The notes under the pieces were generated by a model that did no database searches, had not been told where the DNA came from, and saw only the letters and a program-made list of their open reading frames with translations. The position numbers were made by a program, and so were the translations under genes. Below are positions 28,732-36,237 of a DNA stretch of 64,000 bases, one piece after another. Position 1 is the first letter of the stretch. Each line of letters begins with the position of its first letter. The DNA comes from Prolixibacteraceae bacterium (GTDB lineage Bacteria; Bacteroidota; Bacteroidia; Bacteroidales; Prolixibacteraceae): assembly GCA_023229575.1 (NCBI GenBank), contig JALNYZ010000010.1, forward strand, positions 91,111-155,110. The letters run 5' to 3'.

Positions 28732-29685
28732 ATGAACTTTACTATTGCCATCGATTTAGGCGGAACGATTATAAAAATCGGTTTATTACGGGAAGGTCGG
28801 CTCGTTGACCGGAAAGAGTTAATTGCACAATCGGCATCAGGACTAAAATCGCAGCTTCCTGAACTGAAAGAAACTATTGATCAAATGCTGCAGTTAAACT
28901 TGCTTCAGAAAAAAGATGTGTTGGGCATTGGGTTTTCGTTTGCGGGATTGGTTGATTCGTTGAAGAACCGGATTCTTTCAACCAATAAAAAATACGACGA
29001 TGGACCGGAAAACGATCTGGTGGGCTGGGCGAAAGATAAATGGAATTGGCCGCTTTTAGCGCTAAACGATGCACGAATGGCTTTACTTGGCGAGTGGCAA
29101 TATGGCGCAGGAAAATCTTGTTCAGACTTAGTCATGATAACCCTGGGCACCGGGATCGGGATGGCAACCTTGATCGGTGGAGGGTTGCTGATAGGGAAGC
29201 ACTTTCAGGCCGGAAACCTGGGTGGACACTTCACGGTGAACCACAGGGGAACGGTTTGTACCTGTGGAAACGTGGGTTGCGTGGAAGCTGAAGCATCCAC
29301 ATGGCGTTTGCCTTTGTTGTTGAAAGAACATCCGCATTTTTCGGAATCCTCCATAGCCAACGAAGAAGTTTTGGATTTTAGAGCCCTGTTTTATCATGCT
29401 GGGAATAATGACCGCGTGGCCAAAGAAGTGCTTGATCATTGCCTATCGGTTTGGGCAGCCGGAATCATCACCATGATCCATGCTTATGATCCCGAACTGA
29501 TTATCCTGAGTGGCGGGATTATGAAAAGTTCCGGGATTATCTTACCTACACTTCAGGAAAAAGTAAACCAACTGGCATGGACACCTTGGGGAAAGGTGAA
29601 ACTGGTGGAGGCCCGGTTCCCTGATTCTGCGGCCCTGTACGGAGCTGATTATTTGGTTCGCTCATCCATAAAAAGTGTTGAATAA
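28732..29685 (+). CDS. ROK-family sugar kinase
   Basis: The start at ATG 28732 (MNFTIAIDLGGT) gives 317 aa. DLGGT is the ATP phosphate-binding motif, GFSFAGLVDS follows the sugar-binding region, ITLGTGIGM is the second phosphate motif, and HFTVNHRGTVCTCGNVGCVE holds the ROK zinc site (CxCGxxGC). ROK kinases phosphorylate glucose, fructose, mannose, N-acetylmannosamine or other hexoses. There is no helix-turn-helix N-terminus, so it is the kinase type and not a repressor. In this operon it would trap the imported hexose as its 6-phosphate for the isomerases. Confidence 0.88.
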   Translation: MNFTIAIDLGGTIIKIGLLREGRLVDRKELIAQSASGLKSQLPELKETIDQMLQLNLLQKKDVLGIGFSFAGLVDSLKNRILSTNKKYDDGPENDLVGWAKDKWNWPLLALNDARMALLGEWQYGAGKSCSDLVMITLGTGIGMATLIGGGLLIGKHFQAGNLGGHFTVNHRGTVCTCGNVGCVEAEASTWRLPLLLKEHPHFSESSIANEEVLDFRALFYHAGNNDRVAKEVLDHCLSVWAAGIITMIHAYDPELIILSGGIMKSSGIILPTLQEKVNQLAWTPWGKVKLVEARFPDSAALYGADYLVRSSIKSVE

Positions 29686-29757
29686 TAACGAAAAACCTCA
29701 CTGGCCCTGCTACAATAAAAATATTCCTAGGTGCAGCGCGGTGAAATAAATAGATAG

Positions 29758-31536
29758 ATGAAGAAGAGATATTTAAACAAACCATCAAAATTCAATAACC
29801 ATCCGGTTGTGGAGGTAAAAAACGAATCGTATAAAGTTGTAAACGGCTGGGAAGGAATTTGTACAAGGTTGAACAAGGAAATATCAGCTTTGGGTGGAAG
29901 AAGCAAACTGGTTGTCATTGAAACCTATCAGGGGGTGATTCATGAGGAACTGATTGCTAATTTACAGAAAGGATTGAATTCTGCCCGATTTATTCAGGCT
30001 GCTGATTATATGATTCCTGAAGACGAGATTAAGCAACTTGTTTTTCAGGATGTGACCAACGACCGAATTTTTGGTTTCCTGACACGATTAACAATGGATG
30101 CCTTTTTCGATTCTGATAAAGTAAAAGCCATTCGATCTGAAATTGCAACGATAAAGGAGGGGGCAATTATAATATATGGCAGTGGAGCATCATTACTCTG
30201 TCAGAATCCCGATTTGCTGGTATATGCCGATATGGCCCGTTGGGAGATTCAACTCAGGATGCGCCAACATTTAGTGGATAACCTGGGCTTGAAAAACCGC
30301 GATATTGAGGACTGGATGCTGCTTTATAAACAAGGCTTCTTTGTGGACTGGCGCGTGTGCGACCGCCTGAAAAAGACGTTATTCGACAAATGGGATTTCC
30401 TACTCGACACCAACCGAATTGGTCAGCCCAAACTGGTTGAAGGGAAAGCCATTCTGGAAGGAATGAAGCAGGCGACCAATCGTCCGTTCAGCGTTGTCCC
30501 GTTTTTTGATCCGGGGCTGTGGGGTGGTCAGTGGATGAAGGAAGTCTGCAATTTAGACGAATCTGCTTCCAATTACGCATGGTGTTTCAACTGCGTTCCT
30601 GAAGAAAACAGCCTGTTGCTGAAATTTGGAGATGATGTGATTGAAATTCCTTCCATCAATCTGGTGTTCCGTCATCCGCGCGAACTGATGGGCGATCCGG
30701 TTCACGGGCGATTTGGCGACGAATTCCCCATTCGCTTCGACTATCTGGATACCATGGAAGGTGGGCACCTGAGTTTGCAGGTACATCCGCTCACCGAATA
30801 CATTCAGGAGAAATTTGGCTTGCATTACACGCAGGACGAAAGCTATTACATGATGGACATGGAAGACGATGCCATCGTTTACCTTGGCCTGCAAGAAGGG
30901 GTAAATCCGGAAGAAATGTTGGGTGATTTGGAAGAAGCTCACGCAGGAGGAAAACCGTTCGAGGCCGAAAGACATGTGCAAACCTGGCCAGTGAAAAAGC
31001 ACGATCATGTTTTGATTCCAGCCGGAACGATTCACTGTTCGGGTAAAAACAGCATGGTACTCGAAATTAGTGCAACCCCCTTCATTTTTACTTTCAAATT
31101 ATGGGATTGGGGTCGATTGGGAATGGATGGAAAGCCGCGACCGATCAACATTGAACACGGTAAAAAGAATATTCAATGGGATCGTACGACCGAATGGACG
31201 CGCCAAAATCTGGTTAACCGGATTGAAAAGGTTGCTGAAGGCGATGGCTGGGTCGAAGAACGAACCGGTTTGCACGAACGCGAATTTATTGAAACCCGTC
31301 GCCATTGGTTTACCAAAAAAGTTGAACACCATACCAATGGAGGAGTTGATGTGATTTGCCTTGTTGAGGGCGACGAAATAGTTGTTGAGAGTCCGACCAA
31401 TGCATTTGAGCCTTTTGCAGTTCATTATGCCGAAGTGTTTATTGTTCCGGCTAAAGTTGGAGCATATACCATTCGCCCTTACGGAGCAGGTGAAGGCCAG
31501 AAATGTGGCACGTTAAAAGGATATGTTAGGTTTTGA
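29758..31536 (+). CDS. Fusion protein: unknown N-terminal domain plus class I mannose-6-phosphate isomerase domain
   Basis: The 592-aa product has a C-terminal type I phosphomannose isomerase domain: LQVHPLTEY (Q341, H343), DESYY (E361) and PAGTIHCSG (H426) match the zinc ligands of the family, and the cupin end (VHYAEVFIVPAKV) follows. The N-terminal 240 residues (GWEGICTRLNKEI, VVIETYQGV, FIQAADYMIPEDEI, AIIIYGSGASLL) are not a recognised PMI part. They look like a P-loop-kinase-like fold without a canonical Walker A. Known PMIs are 320-450 residues, so the extra domain is the odd feature. It would interconvert mannose-6-P and fructose-6-P, or a related sugar phosphate. Confidence 0.78.
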   Translation: MKKRYLNKPSKFNNHPVVEVKNESYKVVNGWEGICTRLNKEISALGGRSKLVVIETYQGVIHEELIANLQKGLNSARFIQAADYMIPEDEIKQLVFQDVTNDRIFGFLTRLTMDAFFDSDKVKAIRSEIATIKEGAIIIYGSGASLLCQNPDLLVYADMARWEIQLRMRQHLVDNLGLKNRDIEDWMLLYKQGFFVDWRVCDRLKKTLFDKWDFLLDTNRIGQPKLVEGKAILEGMKQATNRPFSVVPFFDPGLWGGQWMKEVCNLDESASNYAWCFNCVPEENSLLLKFGDDVIEIPSINLVFRHPRELMGDPVHGRFGDEFPIRFDYLDTMEGGHLSLQVHPLTEYIQEKFGLHYTQDESYYMMDMEDDAIVYLGLQEGVNPEEMLGDLEEAHAGGKPFEAERHVQTWPVKKHDHVLIPAGTIHCSGKNSMVLEISATPFIFTFKLWDWGRLGMDGKPRPINIEHGKKNIQWDRTTEWTRQNLVNRIEKVAEGDGWVEERTGLHEREFIETRRHWFTKKVEHHTNGGVDVICLVEGDEIVVESPTNAFEPFAVHYAEVFIVPAKVGAYTIRPYGAGEGQKCGTLKGYVRF

Positions 31537-31603
31537 TTTAGGCAAGAACAACTGATCCGATGACTTCAGATTTCGGATCAGGTAAATGTAAAAAAAAAGA
31601 AAG

Positions 31604-32383
31604 ATGAAATTTTACCCTGGATTTGATATTAAGCCAACCACCGACCCAATGGGTTTTGAATACGGGTTCAATGTTTTTGGTCCAAGCGTTGAGAACCGCA
31701 CAATCGATTCCATTCGCAAAAGTTTGCGCAATCCTCTTTGTGCCGGACCTGATCCGGTTTATTCCATCGCAATGGATGTGGGTAAAAAGGTGCATTTGCC
31801 TTTGTTGAAGAAACTTCATTTATTGTATGGCTGTGTAACTTATGCTGCCGGGAAACTAGGTGATGAGCCGGTCCGCAGCCAGGGACATATCCATAAAGTT
31901 TCGCCGCTTTCGGGCTGGTCAACGCCGGAAGTTTACGAAATATGGTCAGGGAAAGCCATCATTTACATGCAGGAAAAAGCGGAAGATCAGCCGGGGCGAT
32001 GTTTTGCCGTGGTAACTGGTCCGGGTGATGTGGTCATTGTTCCGCCATACTGGGCACATGCCACCATTAGCGCCGATGCGGAGCAACCGCTTACTTTTGG
32101 TGCCTGGTGTGATCGCGAATATGGTTTTGAATATGACGGAGTTCGTGCCCATAAAGGATTGGCATGGTTTCCGGTTATATCAGAAAATGGCGAAATCGAG
32201 TGGCATAAAAATCCCAATTATAAGGATTGTGAACTAATTGTGAAAAGTCCTGAAATTTATACACAGCTTGGCATTGAAACTGGAAAGCCGATTTATCAAC
32301 AATTTGAGGAAAATACTGAAAAGTTTCTTTTTGTACCACAGCCCCAGTTGGTAAAAGAGCACTGGAATAACTTTGTTTGTTAG
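31604..32383 (+). CDS. Second cupin isomerase (glucose-6-phosphate-isomerase family)
   Basis: The 259-aa product has RSQGHIHKVSPLSGWSTPEVYEIWSGKA, with two His and a Glu in the cupin-isomerase layout, and VIVPPYWAHATISAD as the second motif. It belongs to the same family as the 192-aa cupin at 26732 but is longer at both ends, with an unusual N-terminus (FYPGFDIKPTTDPMGFEYGFNVFG). Two such enzymes beside a PMI in one operon are more than one glucose-fructose conversion needs, so a specialised role is likely. It starts 67 bp after the fusion gene. Confidence 0.78.
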   Translation: MKFYPGFDIKPTTDPMGFEYGFNVFGPSVENRTIDSIRKSLRNPLCAGPDPVYSIAMDVGKKVHLPLLKKLHLLYGCVTYAAGKLGDEPVRSQGHIHKVSPLSGWSTPEVYEIWSGKAIIYMQEKAEDQPGRCFAVVTGPGDVVIVPPYWAHATISADAEQPLTFGAWCDREYGFEYDGVRAHKGLAWFPVISENGEIEWHKNPNYKDCELIVKSPEIYTQLGIETGKPIYQQFEENTEKFLFVPQPQLVKEHWNNFVC

Positions 32384-32734
32384 GAAAGATAACTAATTCG
32401 AAATGTTAATTAAAATCCAAGAATAAGGTAATGTTTCAATAATTCGCATTTAGTGAAATACCTAATAGAACTCGTTTTTATGAAGTGAATAATGTGAAAA
32501 GTGAAAGAGTGAACGGTTATAGAATCGGGTGGATGGATTCAAAATATTAATGGGCATTAAAGCAGCCCAATTATTATTAACTGTTTAATCTTTGCTATGA
32601 AATCATTTTGTGAAATTATTCTGTATTTGGAAAATGAACGGTCCAGAATGAAAGAAGAATAGGGACAAGAGAAGTATGCCATTGGAGTACTAGCGCATAA
32701 GGTAATAATAAAAATTCATTTAGATTGGTAAAGA
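32384..32734. other. Non-coding boundary region left of the conjugative element
   Basis: This 351-bp AT-rich gap separates the sugar-phosphate operon from the conjugation genes. I see no tRNA 3' repeat that would mark a left attachment site. The motif GGGACAAG at 32661-32668 matches, inverted, the right-end hairpin (54293-54300) but is too short to call. A 21-codon frame (32598-32661) has no known similarity. Confidence 0.4.
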
Positions 32735-33943
32735 ATGGAGAAAAACTACAATATTGAGTGGTTTGATTTGCTTGTAACCATCACTCTTAATCCAGGCAAA
32801 ACTGATTTTTTATCAATGGAGGAGGATCAAATCAATACGGTCATAACCCAGATAGCAATAGAGAAAGAACAGTTTAAATCCTTATTGAAAAATCAGGTGT
32901 TTGGATTAACAAAGGAAAGCCAGATCGAATTATTAATCAAGAAGTATCATTCAGCACTTATATTCCTGCTTGATGAAGCATTTGCAAATAAGGAAAAGCT
33001 TCCAGAGAAAAATGAGCTTATTGCAAAAACATATGATAACCTTATTTCCTGCCTTGACGAGTTGCTTTCTTTCATAGAGGTCAGGTTTTCGTCTTATTTA
33101 AGTCTCGACGAGCGCGTACCTGCGACATATTTAATTGTTACCAAGAAAGAACTGAGTCAGCGCCTCGGAAAACTAAAGACAAGACTGTATAAACTTGTCC
33201 CGGACCGCCGGATCGTGGATATTGTCCTGAACACACTGTATTCATTTACCAACCGTCCACAGGGAGGATACCTGGTTACATTCCGTGATGTACTTTATAA
33301 AAAAGAACTTACCAAGGAACTGGAAGTTTTGGAAGACCCGGAAAAGGAAACCTGTATCTATACCGCGTTAAATGAACTTTTGATCTATCTCAACTTTAAT
33401 AGTAAAGCTTTCGCCAATCACTTTACCGAAAGACTAGCCGAAAAAATCAACGGTCTGGAAAACCTTTCGGAGAAGCAGGATCAGTTGCTGGTGCATTTTA
33501 AAGATTTTAACCAAATGCATAGAAAGCCGGGAGTCATTTTTAATCCACAATACCGGGATCTGAAAACTGTTTTAAGCAACTGGTTTGTCCAGGAAATTTT
33601 TTACCTGGAAAAGAAGATGCGTCTCTCCGTTACGCCATTGCAAGGCAATACAGAATTGCCTAAGCCAAAAGTTTTCTCAGAGAAGCCTAAGCAAAAAGTA
33701 ATGTGTATCCTTTCCACTGATCAAACGGGACTGATATTAAGAGCGTCAGATGAACTGCGGATATTGGTTGCAAAATCTATGAGTGAGGTATTTAAAACCA
33801 TTGTTCCGCATTTATCTACGCCTTACAAAGAAGAATTATCCTATGATGGCATGCGCAGTAAATCTTATGTTGCGGAGGAAAGGGACAAGCAGATCGCCAT
33901 TGAGACACTGGAACGGATCATCAGAAAGATTAAAGAATATTAA
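32735..33943 (+). CDS. Conserved element protein of unknown function, possible regulator
   Basis: The 402-aa product has no signal and is rich in charged helical residues. The last 80 residues (SMSEVFKTIVPHLSTPYKEELSYDGMRSKSY and ERDKQIAIETLERIIRKIKEY) look like a conserved helical domain seen at the ends of proteins in Bacteroidetes mobile elements. I am not certain of a family; the RteC group is a possible relation. It is the first gene of the conjugative block and lies 18 bp before a small lipoprotein gene, so a regulatory or coupling role is plausible but unproven. Confidence 0.6.
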   Translation: MEKNYNIEWFDLLVTITLNPGKTDFLSMEEDQINTVITQIAIEKEQFKSLLKNQVFGLTKESQIELLIKKYHSALIFLLDEAFANKEKLPEKNELIAKTYDNLISCLDELLSFIEVRFSSYLSLDERVPATYLIVTKKELSQRLGKLKTRLYKLVPDRRIVDIVLNTLYSFTNRPQGGYLVTFRDVLYKKELTKELEVLEDPEKETCIYTALNELLIYLNFNSKAFANHFTERLAEKINGLENLSEKQDQLLVHFKDFNQMHRKPGVIFNPQYRDLKTVLSNWFVQEIFYLEKKMRLSVTPLQGNTELPKPKVFSEKPKQKVMCILSTDQTGLILRASDELRILVAKSMSEVFKTIVPHLSTPYKEELSYDGMRSKSYVAEERDKQIAIETLERIIRKIKEY

Positions 33944-33961
33944 TCCATAAAACAGATTGCC

Positions 33962-34498
33962 ATGGGAAAGTTATTATTCATTTTGATTTCAGCAGGCATT
34001 ATCCTCTTTGGATGTAATCCTGTGCGGGAACTTAAGAAGGATGAAGCTTTAAAGATCATCAATAAGGAACTGAACTATCCCAGGGTTTATGATTATGATA
34101 TTTTTTGCAGCGACCCGGAACATGCAAAAAGCTTGCTTGATACGGGATTAGAGTCTAACGGTATGGTGACCGTGCAAAAGACACAAAAGTTGAAGGACAT
34201 AGGAAAACCTTTGGTGCAATTCACTGAGAAAGCTAGGCTTTATCTTCTGCCTACTCCGGATAAAGACAAAGCGCTCGATGTGCAAAAGGTGAAAATTGCA
34301 GATGAAGAAGTGATAGACCTTAGTATAACTCAGGATGATGAAAGTAAGAATACTGTTTGGGTGGAATACACATCTGTTTACAAAAATATCACTCCTTTTT
34401 CTGTCCTGATGAAAAGGAATTTAAATGAACCGGTAAGGCATAGGGTTAAATTTTCTTTATCAGCCAACGGGTGGATTTTGCAGAAGCCTGTTCTCTGA
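33962..34498 (+). CDS. Small lipoprotein of unknown function (element-encoded)
   Basis: The 178-aa product has a short signal with lipobox LFGC at residue 19. The remainder is a soluble mixed fold (NPVRELKKDEALKIINKELNYPRVYD) without recognised motifs. Its position ahead of the transfer operon, followed by a strong terminator at 34531, suggests it belongs to a separate short unit with the upstream gene. I cannot assign a function. Confidence 0.65.
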   Translation: MGKLLFILISAGIILFGCNPVRELKKDEALKIINKELNYPRVYDYDIFCSDPEHAKSLLDTGLESNGMVTVQKTQKLKDIGKPLVQFTEKARLYLLPTPDKDKALDVQKVKIADEEVIDLSITQDDESKNTVWVEYTSVYKNITPFSVLMKRNLNEPVRHRVKFSLSANGWILQKPVL

Positions 34499-34530
34499 TA
34501 TTTTAATCCCTATCCTAAATATTTACAGTG

Positions 34531-34557
34531 AGCCTCCGTAACGGGAGGCTTTTTTTA
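34531..34557 (+). terminator. Rho-independent terminator
   Basis: AGCCTCC at 34531-34537 pairs with GGAGGCT at 34544-34550 around a 6-nt loop. The next bases are TTTTTTT. It ends the two-gene unit before the transfer genes. Confidence 0.9.
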
Positions 34558-34758
34558 TTCAAAAAAAATTACCTTTCAAATACCCTTATTTACCTGTGGT
34601 TCCAGTAGTTCCAAAAAGGGTACAACAAGAAATTGGACTTGTAGGCGCTTTCATTCCATCGTTCTTTTGTCCTGTAATTGTAAACAATCCGTCCAGCGGC
34701 GAAGAATCTCCCGGCTCCGGATTGAAGGATTAGTGTGAAACAAAAAAATTGAAAGCGT

Positions 34759-35241
34759 ATGTTTACCAACATTTCATGGATAGACTACTTTGTGGCAGTC
34801 GTCCTGCTACTGGCTATTTATTATCTTTTTATTGGGGTGCGGTATTATTCCACCAACCTCAAAGACCTGTTTTCTGGAAAACGAAAACCTGACTTCTGGG
34901 CAGCTTTGCCCAATGATACAGGCGGTGAAGACATCTTGTCCACCGAAGAGAATTACCCTAACGAAAGTCCTGCTTTTGAAACAACCACGGATGAAGACTT
35001 TGCAGAAGTGGAGCACCTGATTGAACGCTTAAAAGGTGTAATTGCAGATGCTTCCGACAAAAAACTTATCCCGCAGGAATTCAGGCAATACCTGCACCTG
35101 GTACTCCGGGAATATCCCAATATCAAAAACTCTCCCCTGCGTTCTTCCATCAACGAGCTGGTCGCATCGGAATGTGAAAAATACGGCGCTGTTACGTTGA
35201 GCGAAGATGAGGTAGATCTGTTGTGGAAGGATGCAATGTGA
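34759..35241 (+). CDS. Single-pass membrane protein at the start of the transfer operon
   Basis: The 160-aa product has one N-terminal transmembrane segment (YFVAVVLLLAIYYLFIGV) and then a hydrophilic acidic domain. A helical C-terminal part (EEVEHLIERL-like region, FRQYLHLVLREYPNIK, LSEDEVDLLW) follows. Genes of this size and topology precede TraE in Bacteroidetes conjugative elements, but the family name is not clear to me. It probably sits in the inner membrane with the transfer apparatus. A structured RNA element lies just after it. Confidence 0.6.
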   Translation: MFTNISWIDYFVAVVLLLAIYYLFIGVRYYSTNLKDLFSGKRKPDFWAALPNDTGGEDILSTEENYPNESPAFETTTDEDFAEVEHLIERLKGVIADASDKKLIPQEFRQYLHLVLREYPNIKNSPLRSSINELVASECEKYGAVTLSEDEVDLLWKDAM

Positions 35242-35249
35242 CAGCCCTT

Positions 35250-35333
35250 AGCGGAGTGTGTTTCCCCGTCCGTCCCGGTGCCGTATGGCAGGATTAGCGG
35301 GCAATGAGACGGCGAAGCCTCTCCGCTTTTTTT
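35250..35333 (+). ncRNA. Nested RNA structure ending in a U-tract (attenuator or small RNA candidate)
   Basis: Complementary pairs nest inside one another: 35250-35256 with 35321-35327 (AGCGGAG/CTCCGCT), 35266-35270 with 35308-35312, 35274-35277 with 35298-35301, and 35279-35282 with 35287-35290. Seven T follow. This is more complex than a simple terminator and lies between the membrane-protein gene and TraE. It could regulate read-through into the transfer operon, or act as an independent RNA. Confidence 0.4.
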
Positions 35334-35375
35334 ATTCCCTTTTTTAGTGATTTCAAACTTTAATAAACGTGTATT

Positions 35376-35714
35376 ATGGAAATGTTCAGATGGAAATTAA
35401 GAAAGTTAAACCGTAAACAATTCACCGAACTAGGTGCAACCCTGGTATTAACAGCCCTTCATTTTGCGGCAACGGCCCAGGATGGTATAGCGGGTATCAA
35501 TGAAGCCAACCAGAAAGTACGCAGCTATTTTGCGGCAGGCACCCAACTGATGTATGCCGTAGGTGCACTGCTTGGACTGATCGGTGCGGTTAAGGTCTAT
35601 CAGAAATGGAATGCAGGAGACCAGGATACCGGCAAGGTAGCTGCCGCATGGTTCGGTAGTTGTGTCTTTTTAGTGGTTGTTGCCACTGTTATACAATCCT
35701 TCTTTGGTGTTTAA
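35376..35714 (+). CDS. traE: TraE-type conjugative transposon protein (DUF4134)
   Basis: The 112-aa product has an N-terminal hydrophilic stretch, a signal-like helix ending at AATAQDG, a second membrane region (YAVGALLGLIGAVKVYQKWNAGD), and a final hydrophobic helix (FGSCVFLVVVATVIQSFFGV). This is the DUF4134 pattern of Bacteroidetes TraE, a small VirB2-like pilin or core membrane subunit. It opens the tra operon, followed by a short gene and the giant methylase/helicase. Confidence 0.85.
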   Translation: MEMFRWKLRKLNRKQFTELGATLVLTALHFAATAQDGIAGINEANQKVRSYFAAGTQLMYAVGALLGLIGAVKVYQKWNAGDQDTGKVAAAWFGSCVFLVVVATVIQSFFGV

Positions 35715-35725
35715 AACCGGGAGCT

Positions 35726-36160
35726 ATGCAAGAGATGCTGAAAGAAAAGCTGTGGACGTATATAGTGCAGAACAATGCGGACCTGATGCTGAATTTGCAG
35801 CAGGATTTTTCCGTAACAGGCTATCTGGAACAGAAAGTATTTAACGTACAACCCCTGGCATCCCAACTGCTGGCTGAAAACAAGCCTGGCTACATCATTG
35901 AGGAACTGTGCATGGAAGAGCTAACCAAAGATCTTCGTCCCTCTAAGTTCAACTATATCCACAGCGTACTGGAAGATGAGTTTGGGCAGAATTTTCTGCG
36001 CATAAAAGAATCCGGTTTGCTCACTTACGAGATCGTGAACCTGATCAGCGAAAGTGAAACGGTATTTGAAACATTGGGATTTACTCAGGTCAATGAGCAG
36101 TACCGGATGCTGCGCTATGCGATTGCCGGGACGATCCGGCAGTACATGGAAAGCAAGTAA
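35726..36160 (+). CDS. Small cytoplasmic helical protein of the transfer region
   Basis: The start at ATG 35726 gives 144 aa; the frame can be extended upstream but would overlap TraE. The sequence is all helical (MQEMLKEKLWTYIVQNN, YIIEELCMEELTKDLRPSKFNYIHSVLEDEF, LISESETVFETLGF). It shows weak likeness to the DUF1896 family of Bacteroidetes small proteins, which I cannot confirm. It lies 11 bp after TraE and before the large methylase/helicase. Confidence 0.55.
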   Translation: MQEMLKEKLWTYIVQNNADLMLNLQQDFSVTGYLEQKVFNVQPLASQLLAENKPGYIIEELCMEELTKDLRPSKFNYIHSVLEDEFGQNFLRIKESGLLTYEIVNLISESETVFETLGFTQVNEQYRMLRYAIAGTIRQYMESK

Positions 36161-36237
36161 TGTAACCGGCATCCTGATCTTTCGGATGCCGGTACTAAAG
36201 AGATAAGAAGCATTGGTGTGGATTGAAAACGCGAGGT

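Noticed and set aside
32661..32668. GGGACAAG as a left attachment site, since its inverse occurs at the right-end hairpin
   Set aside because: An 8-bp match in inverted orientation is too short, and no tRNA 3' sequence accompanies it.
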